Source: Cordylochernes scorpioides (lineage: Eukaryota; Arthropoda; Arachnida; Pseudoscorpiones; Chernetidae). Taken from it: DNA of 64,000 bases. The notes under the pieces were generated by a model, which saw only the letters and a list, made by a program, of their open reading frames with translations, did no database searches and was not told the origin of the DNA. Location: positions 69,637,337 to 69,701,336 of the forward strand of contig CP092874.1 of NCBI GenBank assembly GCA_030710605.1, given 5' to 3'. A program made the position numbers and the translations under genes. Shown one piece after another: positions 22,338-32,623 of this stretch; the stretch's first letter is position 1, and the number at the start of each line of letters is the position of its first letter.

Positions 22338-22645
22338 AAATGTTTAGAGATATTGGATTGTCTGCTAAGAAGTATTTTGTTGAGAGATATTGTATGGTCT
22401 GCTAAGAAAGGTTGAATGTTTAGAGAGATTGAGTGGTCTTTTAAGAAGGCTTAGATGTTTAGAGAGATCGTATGGTCTATTAATAAGAGTTAGATGTTTA
22501 AATAGAATGCATGGTATGTTTAGAATGGTAGAATGTTTAGAGAAATTGCATGGTCTGTTTAGAATGGTAGAATGTTTAAAGAGATTGGATGGTCTGTTTA
22601 GAATGGTAGAATGTTTAGAGAGATTGGATGGTCTGTTTAGACAAT
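22338..22645 (+). repeat. 39-bp tandem repeat
   Basis: About eight copies of a unit around 'gaatgtttagagagattgga'. Since 39 is divisible by 3 it gives a spurious frame of 13-residue repeats (MVECLERLDGLFR type). Confidence 0.85.
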
Positions 22646-23633
22646 TTTTTGAGACAATTAAAATAATTTTATTGACATCTTTTCAATACATGCAAGTGTA
22701 CAGTCTGCACGATGTCACTGGTCTGTTTAGAAAGATAGGATATTTAGATACTGTATGGTCAATTGTCCTGGTATGGAAATAACACCTACCCACATATTTT
22801 CATCACTAGAAATGGCTACAGCCCTTCAGAAAAGTGACATGGACTCAGAACAGCATCTTTAGACACCCATGATAGAGGATGCTGCGACTGCTGTGATAGA
22901 GATGTATGAAGATATCTGAGACTCTTCATTGGACATGGCAACAACATTGAGAAAATCCTATCATTTTTCTCCAATCGAAGAGGTCAATGCCTCCATATGG
23001 TTTCTACCATATGTCACCAGAGATCTACAATACCAGACAATACAAACAAAATGCATAAATGTTGTAGTTGCCCAGTAGATTGAGCTGCCGAAATAGCGTC
23101 CGTATTTCGCCTCGTAATTATAGAAAGTGGTTCCACAATGAATACAAATTAATGACAAAGAAGTTTAAATTCCATGAAGTTTAAAGATTTGAAAGAATTA
23201 ATTGATAGAAAATTTCGCTAGATGTTTGCCATTCCAAGGTGTTAGGGATAATGGGGAAGTCACACCCCAAGATGTGACACATACAAGATGGCGGAAGGTC
23301 TAATAAAGAGATATAAGGACGAAGGTGCGTGACGGACGTTATTAAAAAGTGCGAACATCCTCAATTTGCTCTAATTTAGGATTAATTATCTCTCTAATTA
23401 AAACATTATTTTGTCCTGATGAGGGACCTGTAATAACCTTATTAGCCTTGTCCCCAATGTGACAAAGTTCCCAGGCGACACAAAGATGGGTTGACAAGGT
23501 TAGGACTCGCGGACGATGGCTGAATATTTCACCAACAGATCTTCTCATCATTTTCATAACTACTGAACTTGAAGACGGTATCGTTAAGATAGGGGCTCCC
23601 TGGTGGAAATTAATAGTTCTTCAAATTCGATTC

Positions 23634-23800
23634 CCATCCCTGAACACTTTATTTTTCCGTTTATAATTACTCTTCACATTTCATCCTTTCATACTCTTCA
23701 TCCCTAAGGTTAGAAATAATCGTTATTTCTCCTTAAAATAAATTTCGATTTTTCGTTCAAAAGAAACACATGCGGGATAATTGTCAAATGTCGTTCTATA
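23634..23800 (+). mobile_element. SINE S1 copy, head decayed
   Basis: Body identical in layout to 7340-7510. A degraded tRNA B-box (ttcgattcccatccctgaac) precedes it. Followed immediately by the Penelope-type palindrome at 23803. Confidence 0.75.
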
Positions 23801-23802
23801 AA

Positions 23803-24022
23803 GATACTTCGGCCAATAAATCTTTTTTATTGTCTCGACGTTTCGACAAAAATCTTTTGTTATCGTTAGGAGCGAACAAAAATTTGGCAAAACGTTAAAA
23901 TGTATTCATTATTTTTAACGCTTTGCCAAATGTTTTAATTTTTGTTCGCTCCTAACGAGGATAAAAGATTTTTATCGAAACGTAGAGACAATAAAAAAGA
24001 TTTACTGGTCGAAGTATCTTTA
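23803..24022. repeat. Penelope-type palindrome, ~100-bp arms
   Basis: Arms about 23803-23900 and 23918-24022. The right arm reads ctaacgagg, a gataaaa/ttttatc stem, GAAACG and then an AATAAA. Same family as 34894-35131. Confidence 0.75.
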
Positions 24023-24299
24023 ATTTAAAGTCAGTAGTACAATTATTCAACACTTTCTTTGCAGACACTCGGTTCTTCTGAGGAAACTCCTAAATCTCCA
24101 AATTCCAGATAACCATGGGAGTTTTACTCTGGAAGATTTCAATTAGCATAACAATCATTAGTATGAGCACGAAAGTACAAAATCCGTACAATCCTAACAC
24201 TATCACTGTTGCAACGGTATATTTTGAGGAAACTCAATTCTAGAATTTGCAATTTTTCACCGAACACTAGCCTAGAAATATCTTGATCTTTAATTAAAA

Positions 24300-24580
24300 A
24301 CCGCTAGACAACAGACAATAAATAATGTTGTAGATCTATATCAATTTGTAAATAGCAGAAAGATTTATCATAGGTTTAACTATTTTGTAAATATATTTTT
24401 GATTATCTTTCTAACCTGAAAGGTTCAGGTTACTAATATATATTATTGTTTCTCTTTTTATTTTTAATTCCTTTTCTTGTATAATATGTTTATAACTCTT
24501 TCTGTTAAAAATAAAATGTAAATCGACGCAATTATCCCTAGCCGGAATATCGCGTTTTGTGTGTTGAAATAAAAAATAAT
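24300..24580 (+). repeat. LINE 3' UTR-like tail
   Basis: Ends with 'caattatccctagccggaat' + 'atcgcgttttgtg' and an AATAA-rich tail. The 38.9-kb LINE end has the matching 'atccctgagtttgggatatc' hairpin and 'gcgtt'. The conserved terminal hairpin suggests the same LINE lineage. Coding parts are not seen here. Confidence 0.5.
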
Positions 24581-24588
24581 AATAATTA

Positions 24589-24785
24589 AAAAGGCATATA
24601 TTGGATCAAAATATTATTTATTTTATCAATATTTCAGTTGGCTGAACGCCAACCTTTTTCAAGGTATTATAACATATTAATGTGTGTATTAATGTATAAA
24701 TGTTATAATATCTTGAAAAAGGTTGGCATCAGCCAACTGAAATATAGGTAAAATAAATGATATTTTGATCCAATATATGAATCCA
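24589..24785. repeat. Penelope-type palindrome
   Basis: Inverted arms starting 'catatattggatcaaaatat'. The inner stem-loop gttggc/gccaac is followed by GAAATAT. Sister palindrome at 31436-31622; a single arm is at 46862-46960. Confidence 0.7.
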
Positions 24786-25264
24786 ATCCATTTATTTATG
24801 GATTTCTCTATTTTCAAAGGGATATTTGATCTGTCAACAACCTCAAAACATAAGTCTATATGTACAAATACTTGTTGCACCTTAGTTATTAACAGTTAAT
24901 TCTTTTTGTTGAATTTCTCACGTTTCCTAACGCTAAATTTACTTTTGGTCGAGACTCTTCTGCTTTGGGATTTTATGATTTACCTAACAATTTCAAATCG
25001 TAAGCCATTAAGATTTATAATATGTTCCTAACAGCTTAAGAATCAGTTATACTGTAGAAACTCCTGACCTCTCATCCATGAAATTTGCATATTGCAATGG
25101 ACTTTGTTTCGGAATGTTTGGATTTTTCCGCGTTCGCGTCTTCCCGAGTATTTCTTAAAGCTTGAATTGAGAACAATAAATCTATGAATTTGCGGCCTCT
25201 TTCTATTCTTCCTATACATTTTGGAATATTTGCATTTAAGTTTCTAAAGCAATTTCTACTATTA

Positions 25265-25590
25265 TAACTGAAGAGGGTCGGTGGAAGGATGGTCTAAACC
25301 GTTGGTTTTCGACCGCTACGACCCGAGTTCGATTCCCGCATTGGACACTTTTTTTCTGATTTAAAAAAATGGTCCAATGTTCACCGATTCTTGCAAAAGT
25401 CCAACCCCGCCAGCGAGTGCAAGTAATCAAACATGGCTCTGGCACATTTGTAAGTGCAAAGTCGAACTGCTTTTGATATGTGTAGACATATGGTGCACTT
25501 ACAGTAAAAGCAGTCGCCTACTTCTATCCACCATGATTATCATGGCCTGTTCCACGTGTACTAGGGATAAGCAAAAAAATTACAAAGGTA
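25265..25590 (+). mobile_element. tRNA-derived SINE (family S2), full length
   Basis: Head 25268-25350 with 'gagttcgattcccgcattgg' (B box) and ttggttttcgacc loop. The body includes 'gattcttgcaaaagtccaac' and 'gtgcacttacagtaaaagca', and the end is 'ctagggataagcaaaaaaat'. Fragments of its tail are tandemly duplicated at 26130-26320. Confidence 0.85.
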
Positions 25591-26129
25591 TAAAATTGTA
25601 TCGTTCAAATCTTTACATTTTCCCGTTATATTTCCCTACCACCAATTTACATAGCTAAAACATTGTGTAACTTTGCAGGATAACTACTGCCTCAAGGCCC
25701 CGGCTTATATAAGGTTTTGGAGATAAAATCATCCTGGATACCAGACCTGCTAAAAATAGATAGAACTTGACATTCCAAAATGGATGGAAAATTTTCCAAA
25801 CGGTTTAATATAAAAAAATATCTTACAAAGCTCTTAAATCTATTTTCCATATGTTGACAACCTTGGCGAATTCTTAGTGACCATTCACTAGATTTGGGGG
25901 CTTCTTAAAGTACATCTGAGACCATGGTTTCAATCCTTGTAAGTCAAAGTTGATTTTGAATTGATTTCATTAAGTTACAACTTGTTCACTACTAGGAATT
26001 AGCGAAACAAGTATTTTACGGGCAAATGTTATGACTGTATATTTCGATTGCTTTTAAAACATTTTATATGTCTAAAATATCACAGACAAAATTTATTACC
26101 TAATTTCTAATTCTATAACTATAAATTTT

Positions 26130-26320
26130 ATCACTGCTTTTCACATGTGTAGATATGTTTAGAACTTACAATAAAAGCAGTCACCTAATTCTACCCACCA
26201 TGATTAACATGACCTGTACCATATGTAGACATGTGGTGCACTTACAATAAAAGCAGTCGCCTAATTCTACTCACCATGATTAACATGGCCTGTACCATGT
26301 GTACTAGGGATACGCAAAAC
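26130..26320 (+). repeat. SINE S2 tail, tandem duplicate
   Basis: Two ~95-bp copies of the S2 3' body ('acttacaataaaagcagtcg', 'caccatgattaacatg'), head absent. Confidence 0.7.
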
Positions 26321-26780
26321 AAAACAACTTAATTTTATATCATATATTCAGTTTTTCCCTCAGATTTAAAATTGTATGGCTACTTGGTAATAAAAAATAC
26401 ATTTAACTACATTTTATCCTAATGATAACCATGACTATTCAGAGAACAATCATATCTATATATGTTCAATACTGACGTGTAATATATTCATTATATGTTT
26501 CCTATCCTTATATTGGAAGTGGGAAAAATGTTTAGAAAGAGCTATGGAAGTTTCGAGAAATTGGAAGATAGGGTAAGGCAATTGTGTGTATTGGGTAGTA
26601 GCTCTGTTGTTTTCTGAACGTTCCATTCTCGCTGGCAAATTGACAGAGTTAAAAGACTTATCCTCTAGTTAGCTTACTCTGATTGTAAATACATTTGCTT
26701 GATGGAGAAGTTCATGATGATCATTGTTTCCTTATACGATTTCCTGGTTAGTTTATTGCGATCATTAAAATAGGAAATTT

Positions 26781-27037
26781 TGCGAATGGAATAAATACCC
26801 AAATATGGCCATTTCTTATAAGCATCAGTAGTTCAGTGGTAAAATGCTCGCCTGCCACGCGGGCGGCCCGAGTTCGATTCCCGGCCGATGCAATTTTTTT
26901 TTTACATTTTTTAAAACTCATTTATATATTATACAAGAATGACATCCACGGCGCCAATTTATAATTGTAATGAATAGTATTTGAATAAAAGCATTTAATC
27001 GGGTAAAACCCGGGCGTTGCCCGGGTCATTCGGCTAG
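26781..27037 (+). mobile_element. Helitron carrying tRNA-Gly-like gene (copy 2, 5'-truncated)
   Basis: Matches the 14594-14910 element from 'gaatggaataaatacccaaa' to the hairpin and CTAG. The first ~70 bp of that copy are missing. The tRNA-like gene at 26824-26893 is in the same orientation as the Helitron. Confidence 0.8.
26824..26893 (+). tRNA. tRNA-Gly(GCC)-like, inside Helitron
   Basis: gcatcagtagttcagtggta … ctcgcctgccacgcgggc … gagttcgattcccgg, then a run of T. Anticodon GCC sits in a normal stem (CTCGC/GCGGG). Acceptor position 6 mismatches and the B box has GAGTTCGA. It differs from the 14.8-kb copy at several bases, so the two have decayed independently. Possibly transcribable; probably not a functional tRNA. 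Confidence 0.7.
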
Positions 27038-27685
27038 TATATATATATGAGAGATAGCTGTATGTTCATAAGGTTTTCTGGTTTGTTTTTTGTGGTTGTA
27101 TATACATCTGATAATGACTGCTTCCTTATAAGATTTCCTGGTTAGTGTTTTGCGTTCACATATATATGGAAGGAAAAAATTTCAGAAGGTTTAACTTAAA
27201 AAAAATAACTCACAAAGTTTTAAATCTATTTTTCATATGTTGACAACCTTTGCGAATTCTCAGTGGCCAAACCTCTGGTTTGTTTATTGTGATTGTATAT
27301 ACATATGAATGATAGCTGTACGTTGATAAAGTTTTCTGGTTTCCTTTATTGTGTTTTTATAAGCATATGATGATCACTGTTCCCTCATAAGATTTCCTTG
27401 TTTGTTTATTGCGATCATATATATATATATGTCATAATTTGTATAATTAATGCAAAGAGATATGGTTTATTTTCGCCATAATTATATTTTAAAATGTAGG
27501 TACAAATTTTTTCATCCATGTATAAATCTGTACAAAATAAAGGCCACGCCTTCGCCGCGTGGCGCGTGCTCACGAGTGTCGAACAAGTTCTTTTTTGACG
27601 CGTACATGCACAACGCTTGCGCCCTTTTATTGATCACGGCAGCTACGACATATATATATATGAATAAGAGATAACTGTATTTGAA

Positions 27686-28051
27686 ATGAGGACGATAAAG
27701 ACGATAAATTTACGAAAATTCGGAATACGTATCTATTTTAATAATACCCCTTCTCTCTATACTTCCTTACGCCATCCGATTACAAAAAGTTCGATTAAAA
27801 CTAATCCCCTAACCGCCACCAACGCAATTTACAAAATTCCCTGTCTCGATTGCGAACAGTGTTACATCGGAGAAACCGGTCGATCTATCTGCACCAGAAT
27901 CTGCATCCGAACACAGCCGCAACATACGCACCAACGACCGCAAGTCTCTCTTATGCCAACACATCACAGAATTTCACCACTCGTTGAATTTGGACAGCAC
28001 TGTATGCGTTTACAAGGGCGTCGGGAACAAGTATCAGCGCCTAGTCCTTGA
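27686..28051 (+). pseudogene. GIY-YIG endonuclease end of Penelope-like ORF
   Basis: Encodes 'NAIYKIPCLDCEQCYIGETG' followed by 'RSICTRI', the IYKI…YIGETGR form of the GIY-YIG nuclease found at the C-terminus of Penelope-like retroelements, with the family's Cys pair inserted between the two motifs (C-x2-C). The preceding 'NTPSLYTSLRHPITKSSIKT' fits the linker after RT. About residue 75 onward the frame departs from the expected catalytic Arg/Glu helix; a frameshift near 27910-27960 is likely, because another frame continues with nuclease-like codons to about 28145. Element-derived and not functional. Confidence 0.85.
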
Positions 28052-28205
28052 ATTTTTGGTCTCGCACTGCATGCCCAGTTTCAACCGAAAAATCGACCTC
28101 CCACCCCAATACTCCGTGTTTTACCTCGCCAATCCCCCCAGCTGAACTATTTACCTACTTTATTTGGCTATCTTTAATGTGCATAGTTTTAAAATATTGC
28201 CAAGT

Positions 28206-28250
28206 TGTAACCTGAAGAAGGGCATTCTTTCTGAAAACTTTTGTTTTACC
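28206..28250 (+). ncRNA. Hammerhead-core-like motif after Penelope ORF
   Basis: CTGAAGA, an agaaggg/tctttct-type stem-loop and GAAAA follow the GIY-YIG frame by about 60 bp, with an AT-rich stem beyond. Penelope-like elements are known to carry minimal hammerhead ribozymes in this position. Helix III and the cleavage position cannot be assigned with confidence here. Confidence 0.35.
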
Positions 28251-28856
28251 ATTAAAAGAAAATCACCACGTTTTTATCGCCTTCATTTCAAATATTATTG
28301 CGTGGCTACGTCATGTCAGATAACTGTATGTTCATAAGATTTTCTGATTAGTTTTTTTTTGTAGTCGTATTTACATACAATATATTTTCTGGTTTGTATA
28401 TTGTGGTTGTACATACATATAAATGATAGCTGTACGTTTATAAGATTTTCTGGTTTGTTGATTGTAATTGTATATACATCTGAATGGTAGCTGTACGTTT
28501 ATAAGATTTTCTGGTTGTTTTATTGTAGTTGCATATAATATGAATGATAGCTATACGTCCATAAGATTACCTGGTCTGCATATTGTATTTATTTATATGT
28601 CCTGGTTTTTGTGTATATTGTGGATGTAAATACATATGGATGATAGCTATACGTTGATAATATTACCCGAGTTTTTTTAATGATATATGGACGTTTATAA
28701 GATTCCCTGGTTTTTTAACTGAGGTGTTTTGGTTTTACATCACAGACTAGACATTTCTTCACAAGTTACAATTTACCGATCGCTCGCTCTGTTGTCCATC
28801 CAATATTCCAGCAATAGGATTCCAGTATCTAGGAGCCTATCTTACGATGGATATGT

Positions 28857-29100
28857 TTGCTTATCAATGCTAAAGACAGGATTCTGAATTATCTGATAAT
28901 TACTGTATCCGTGTTGCCAGGCGTTTGCAGTGTCGCAAGATGGCAATTGTCCAAGGAATGTTTGTCACTTTCCTCAGCCTCAGTACTGAGGGTTGAGAAA
29001 CAAAGACACGAAACTGATTTGCATATGTCATTAGTCATTTCGACGTCTTTCTGTTGCATATATCTCCAACACCTCTTTATCACAAGCCTAGAGATGTAGG
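28857..29100. other. Less AT-rich island, unrecognised
   Basis: Open frames exist on both strands (minus 28889-29083 with a Cys-rich 'DICKSVSCLCFSTLSTEAEE'). No family recognised and no splice signal compelling; could be an exon or old transposon. Confidence 0.2.
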
Positions 29101-29205
29101 TTGTTCCTTCTTACATAAAGCCTGATGTTGTATTATAGTTGGAAATACAATAATGGATGCTAAACACATCGACTAAACTATTTTAAAAATAAAGAATATC
29201 AAAAT

Positions 29206-29640
29206 GTTGTTGTTGTTTCTTATCCCCTTATGTAAAGATTACACGAATTCCAATGGAATGGGGTGTAGGAATACAACTTTCATTGATCATGGCACCATGT
29301 TCCAGGCACACTTTGGTGAAAGTCTGACTTTGCCTGTAGTTTGAGGCCGTTCCTAACATGGAAGCCTTTGCTGCCGACTCTAACACGAGTACAGACGCAG
29401 CTCCTCCGTATCCCTGGAGTGGGACCCTTGCTGAGGTCTATCAACCGGGTCAGTTGAAGTCAGGATTTTTAAAGAGGTCTACTCCTCTTCTAACAATACT
29501 GCTGTTGGTCCGCGACTGCTTATTCGTCAGAGTTATTCTGCTTGTTTCACAGCTGGCCTTCATATCTGAAGGTCATTCCCCTATCCACCACCTGGGGACG
29601 CGCCCTGAAGCCGTCAGCTCTACCTATAGCAAAATGTGTC
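29206..29640 (-). repeat. Retroposon-like repeat with (TTG)n end
   Basis: Moderately GC-rich block starting with ttgttgttgttt (tail, read on minus strand as CAA repeats). The layout resembles the 34365 and 52437 repeats that also end in CAACAACAA, but the body differs. Probably a SINE-like retroposon inserted in minus orientation. Confidence 0.45.
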
Positions 29641-29749
29641 TTCAATTAACGACGCCTAAGCATGCATCAAGGAAATATTTGCATCAAAATTGCCTTCAAA
29701 TCAATATGGGACAAAGTATCTCGCCCATTGATAATTCTCTCTACACTTA

Positions 29750-30030
29750 TATAATCTTAAGGTTAGTTCGTAGCTCTGTAAGTAAGTTCGTAGTGGTGTG
29801 AGTATATCTTGGTAGAGATTTGCATAACTGTAGAGTTGGAGATATGTAGATAGATCTATAGCTATGTAAGTAAGTTCGTAGTGGTGTGAGTATATCCTGG
29901 TAGAGATTTGCATAACTGTAGAGTTGGAGATATGTAGATAGATCTATAGCTATGTAAGTAAGTTCGTAGTGATGTGAATATATCCTGGTAGAGATTTGCA
30001 TAACTGTAGAGTTGGAGATATGTAAATGAC
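29750..30030. repeat. 88-bp tandem repeat, three copies
   Basis: Units start near 29783, 29872 and 29960 with 'aagttcgtagtggtgtgagt' and include 'gagatttgcataactgtaga'. Long open frames on the minus strand are a product of the repeat. Confidence 0.85.
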
Positions 30031-30234
30031 TAATTACTCTGTACCATAGATTTGTCATATAGAAATAAAAAATGGTAGGAAAAGGACAAAGGACAGAGAG
30101 AAGAGAATAGAAACCATCATTCAGTAGTGGATTGAAAAAGACGCTGAAAAAAATAAACCAACATACCGTTTTGTGCTTATAGCATTTATTGGGATAGAAA
30201 TAAATATTATATACTTATTTTAAAAAACAAAGAG

Positions 30235-30305
30235 TCGGCGGACGAGTGGGTAACACCCTCGATTCCCGACAGTCATGGACCGGGATTGAATCCCGCGTTA
30301 ACATT
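30235..30305 (+). repeat. tRNA-like SINE head, unclassified
   Basis: Contains 'cgggattgaatcccgcgtta' (B-box-like) after 'ggacgagtgggtaacaccct'. Followed by AT-rich sequence without a body shared with S1 or S2. Confidence 0.4.
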
Positions 30306-30575
30306 TTGTTTAATATGTGAATAACCTTCACATATTATTCCTTGTTGCGCAATTATCATAAACTAGGTTGCTCTTTTGAATGGTACCTAATAAAATGATT
30401 TTGGAACAAAAACATATACTGATTTTACGTATATAATTCGTTATAGTATATTGAATCATGCTTTGTAAAATAAACACGCTTAAAAAAAGGAAAATAAATC
30501 ATTTATAATTATAGCTTATCATTATCATATCTCAAATCATTAAATGAAAACATATAAATAGCTATAAAAAATAAA

Positions 30576-30890
30576 AAATGGCATATCTTGACCAGGTTCA
30601 CATGAGAATTTCTAGATAGCAGAGCGCCATCTAGTGGAACAAAACTAAACGTTTATTTAACTTGTTCCGTGATATTTGGCCAACCCAATTTCTTGATAAA
30701 TCAAGAAAAGTTAACCACGAACGCGTTTCAGGCTGTTGGCCCTCATTAGCGTGGTGCAGAATGTACCTCTACGACCAAAATTTGTCATTCAAATCTATGT
30801 ACGCGTGTGTTGAAGCAAAAATTCTTCTTCGCGAGTCAAGAAAGATAGCATTGACATCGCTGAAGTGATAGAGTATCACTGTCATCAATA
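30576..30890 (+). repeat. Dispersed repeat R1, copy 2
   Basis: Same family as 33829-34096 ('gagcgccatctagtggaaca', 'ttggccaacccaatttcttg'). On the minus strand it carries ccacg-ctaatga, a ggc/gcc hairpin and gaaacg…cgtgg. Confidence 0.7.
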
Positions 30891-31115
30891 ACTGCTCGAT
30901 CCATCTCGCTCCAGCCGGGGCCAAAGGGTCCGCCGGATTTTTTTTTGGTTCTGTCGCGATGGGGACTTATGGAGTAATTTGTAGCAGACGAAACCTGCTG
31001 CGACGACGCCAGCTAATGACCGGCTTCCTCGTCTGTCTTTTTATTCCGTGCCGCCATGTTGAGCGCCTCGAGCACTCGCTCATTCTAGGGGCGGGGCCAT
31101 ATGGCTACTCACTCT
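30890..31115 (-). promoter_or_regulatory. GC-rich promoter-like island
   Basis: The most CpG-rich stretch of the window. It has a GC box (ggggcgggg, 31088-31096) and, on the minus strand, aacatggcggc (31050-31060), the YY1-type initiator motif that often sits over the start codon of housekeeping genes. The ATG there would open a short frame (MAARNKKTDEEAGH then stop), so a first exon would have to splice within it. No mature downstream exon was recognised, and the direction is uncertain. Confidence 0.4.
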
Positions 31116-31435
31116 ATGAACCAAAAAAATAAAACGATAAATGTATTTGACCTTGGACGAATGACTTTTTTTATCCTTCCAACTCGATGGTATTGATGTT
31201 CTGCGATGTCTTGAAGAAAATTGTTCTAATAGATGATGAAAGTATGCTGTTATTATGTGATGTGGTGGTGGTTTGTAGTTCCATTGACTTCCTTGTACTC
31301 ATCGGCGATGGAAGACGGAGGATTGAGTGGAGAATCTCTGACCGTTGGATTCCCTTTAATATCACACGCGAAAATAGTTCCTCAAGTTATTTTGAAATGA
31401 TGCGAAAATGATCTCTATATAGCTATTTATTAGGT

Positions 31436-31622
31436 AATAAAAATACATATATTAGATTTAATAAAAATTTATTTTGCCAATATTTCGGTTGACTGAACGC
31501 CAAACCTTTATCAAAGCATTACATTTTTGTAATGGAATGCCTCGATAAGGTTTGACCTTCAGCCAACCTAAATATTGGCAAAATAAATATTTTATTAAAT
31601 CTAATATATGTCTTTTTATTAT
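31436..31622. repeat. Penelope-type palindrome
   Basis: Inverted arms 31436-31520 and 31540-31622 with 'gccaatatttcggttgactg' and its complement. Same family as 24589-24785. Confidence 0.7.
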
Positions 31623-31674
31623 CTAATGAATTAAATATGGATTGCTCTATTTCAAAACAATAGCTATTTATATT

Positions 31675-31866
31675 ATGATGCATTAGCCCGCCATCTGTTA
31701 TCAAAATTCCAAACTATTATAGACGCGTATGATTCTTTTTTAAAAATTTAACAATTTCTACTGTCTTTACTGCAATATTATTTTTTCCATTGCAGTAAGG
31801 TCAGTAGAAATTGTTTATTTTTAAAAAAAGAATCATACGCGTCTATAATAGTTTCGAATTTTGATA
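31675..31866. mobile_element. Palindromic MITE-like element (copy 3)
   Basis: Arms with 'aaactattatagacgcgtat' and its complement, separated by a short spacer. The tightest copy of the family. Confidence 0.65.
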
Positions 31867-31896
31867 GCTATTTATTGTGAAAAGCGTATTTACGCA

Positions 31897-32135
31897 AATT
31901 TGGCCTTAAATACCCATTTCTTGATTTCTCAGGAAACCTCTGGAACCAAATTTTGGTCATAGAGGTACAGCCTGCGCCACGCTAACGAGGGCCAACAGCC
32001 CGAAACGCTTTCGTGGTTGACTTTTCTTGATTTATCACAAGAAATTGGGTTGGCCAAATATCACGGAGCAAGTTAAATGTCCAATAAATGTCCTTCTGCC
32101 ATTAAAAATTCTCACGTGAGCGGTAAGGATATGCC
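31897..32135 (-). repeat. Dispersed repeat R1, copy 3 (reverse)
   Basis: Reverse copy of 33829-34096. On the plus strand here it reads ccacg-ctaacga, hairpin gggc-caaca-gccc, gaaacg…cgtgg. Confidence 0.7.
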
Positions 32136-32139
32136 TTTT

Positions 32140-32620
32140 TGTGTGTTTTTAATATACATATATGCTATCAAGGTTTGCTTGGAGGAAGAAAGCGAAGATT
32201 GAATGCGGATGATTCCACACTAGCCCTCTCAAAGATATCCTAACCTTGACATATTCTAAACATTGGTACTTTAATTTAAATATTTAATCATGTACGGTTC
32301 CTTTTGCTCTGTAGGTTTATTTTTTTTGTATATATGGTTATATTTCTTTTTGTTTGTTTTTTCTTTCTTCTCTCTTTTCTTTTTCCTTATTACCTCTTGT
32401 ATTCTAGTTTTTACTTTTGAAATATCTTCCTTTGCTAAATCCTGTAGAGGGGAATCATGTATAGGGCTGGATGCCCCAATAAAAAAGGCTTGTGTGTGTG
32501 TATATATGCTATCAAATAGATACATTTTAATAAATATTTTGAAAATAATTTCTAAATTTGATTTGTTATTATAGTATCAGTTTAAGAAGCTAAAACGAGA
32601 CAAATTGATCAATTTTTATA
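32140..32620. other. Non-coding, pyrimidine-rich stretch
   Basis: T/C-rich low complexity (about 32320-32400) yields hydrophobic frames with no support. A short (tg)n near 32490. Confidence 0.5.
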
Positions 32621-32623
32621 ATA

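Larger units (their letters stand above)
27681..28317 (+). mobile_element. Truncated Penelope-like element with target duplication
   Basis: A 637-bp insertion flanked by the 12-bp direct repeat agataactgtat (27669-27680 and 28318-28329). The surrounding satellite continues across the junction (…ctgtat|gttcataag), so the insertion site is clear. The first and last ~20 bp are inverted copies (ttgaaatgagg… / …cttcatttcaa), the inverted terminal arm often left by Penelope-like elements. It contains the GIY-YIG end of the ORF and the post-ORF motif. The reverse transcriptase is absent through 5' truncation. Confidence 0.85.
26700..28720 (+). repeat. 60-75 bp tandem array, interrupted by two insertions
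   Basis: Diverged units around 'gatagctgtacgttcataag' and 'attttctggtttgtttattg'. The array is broken by the Helitron (26781-27037) and by the Penelope-like element (27681-28317), so the array is older than both. Confidence 0.75.

Noticed and set aside
22390..22782. 130-residue Leu/Arg-rich ORF
   Set aside because: Frame created by the 39-bp repeat; no flanking gene structure.
23415..23450. Hammerhead candidate at ctgatgaggg
   Set aside because: No GAAA after a hairpin at the proper distance.
29701..30058. Minus-strand Tyr-rich ORFs
   Set aside because: Overlap the 88-bp tandem repeat and share its period.
32290..32574. Membrane protein (Phe/Leu-rich frame)
   Set aside because: T-rich low-complexity DNA gives hydrophobic codons; no other evidence.
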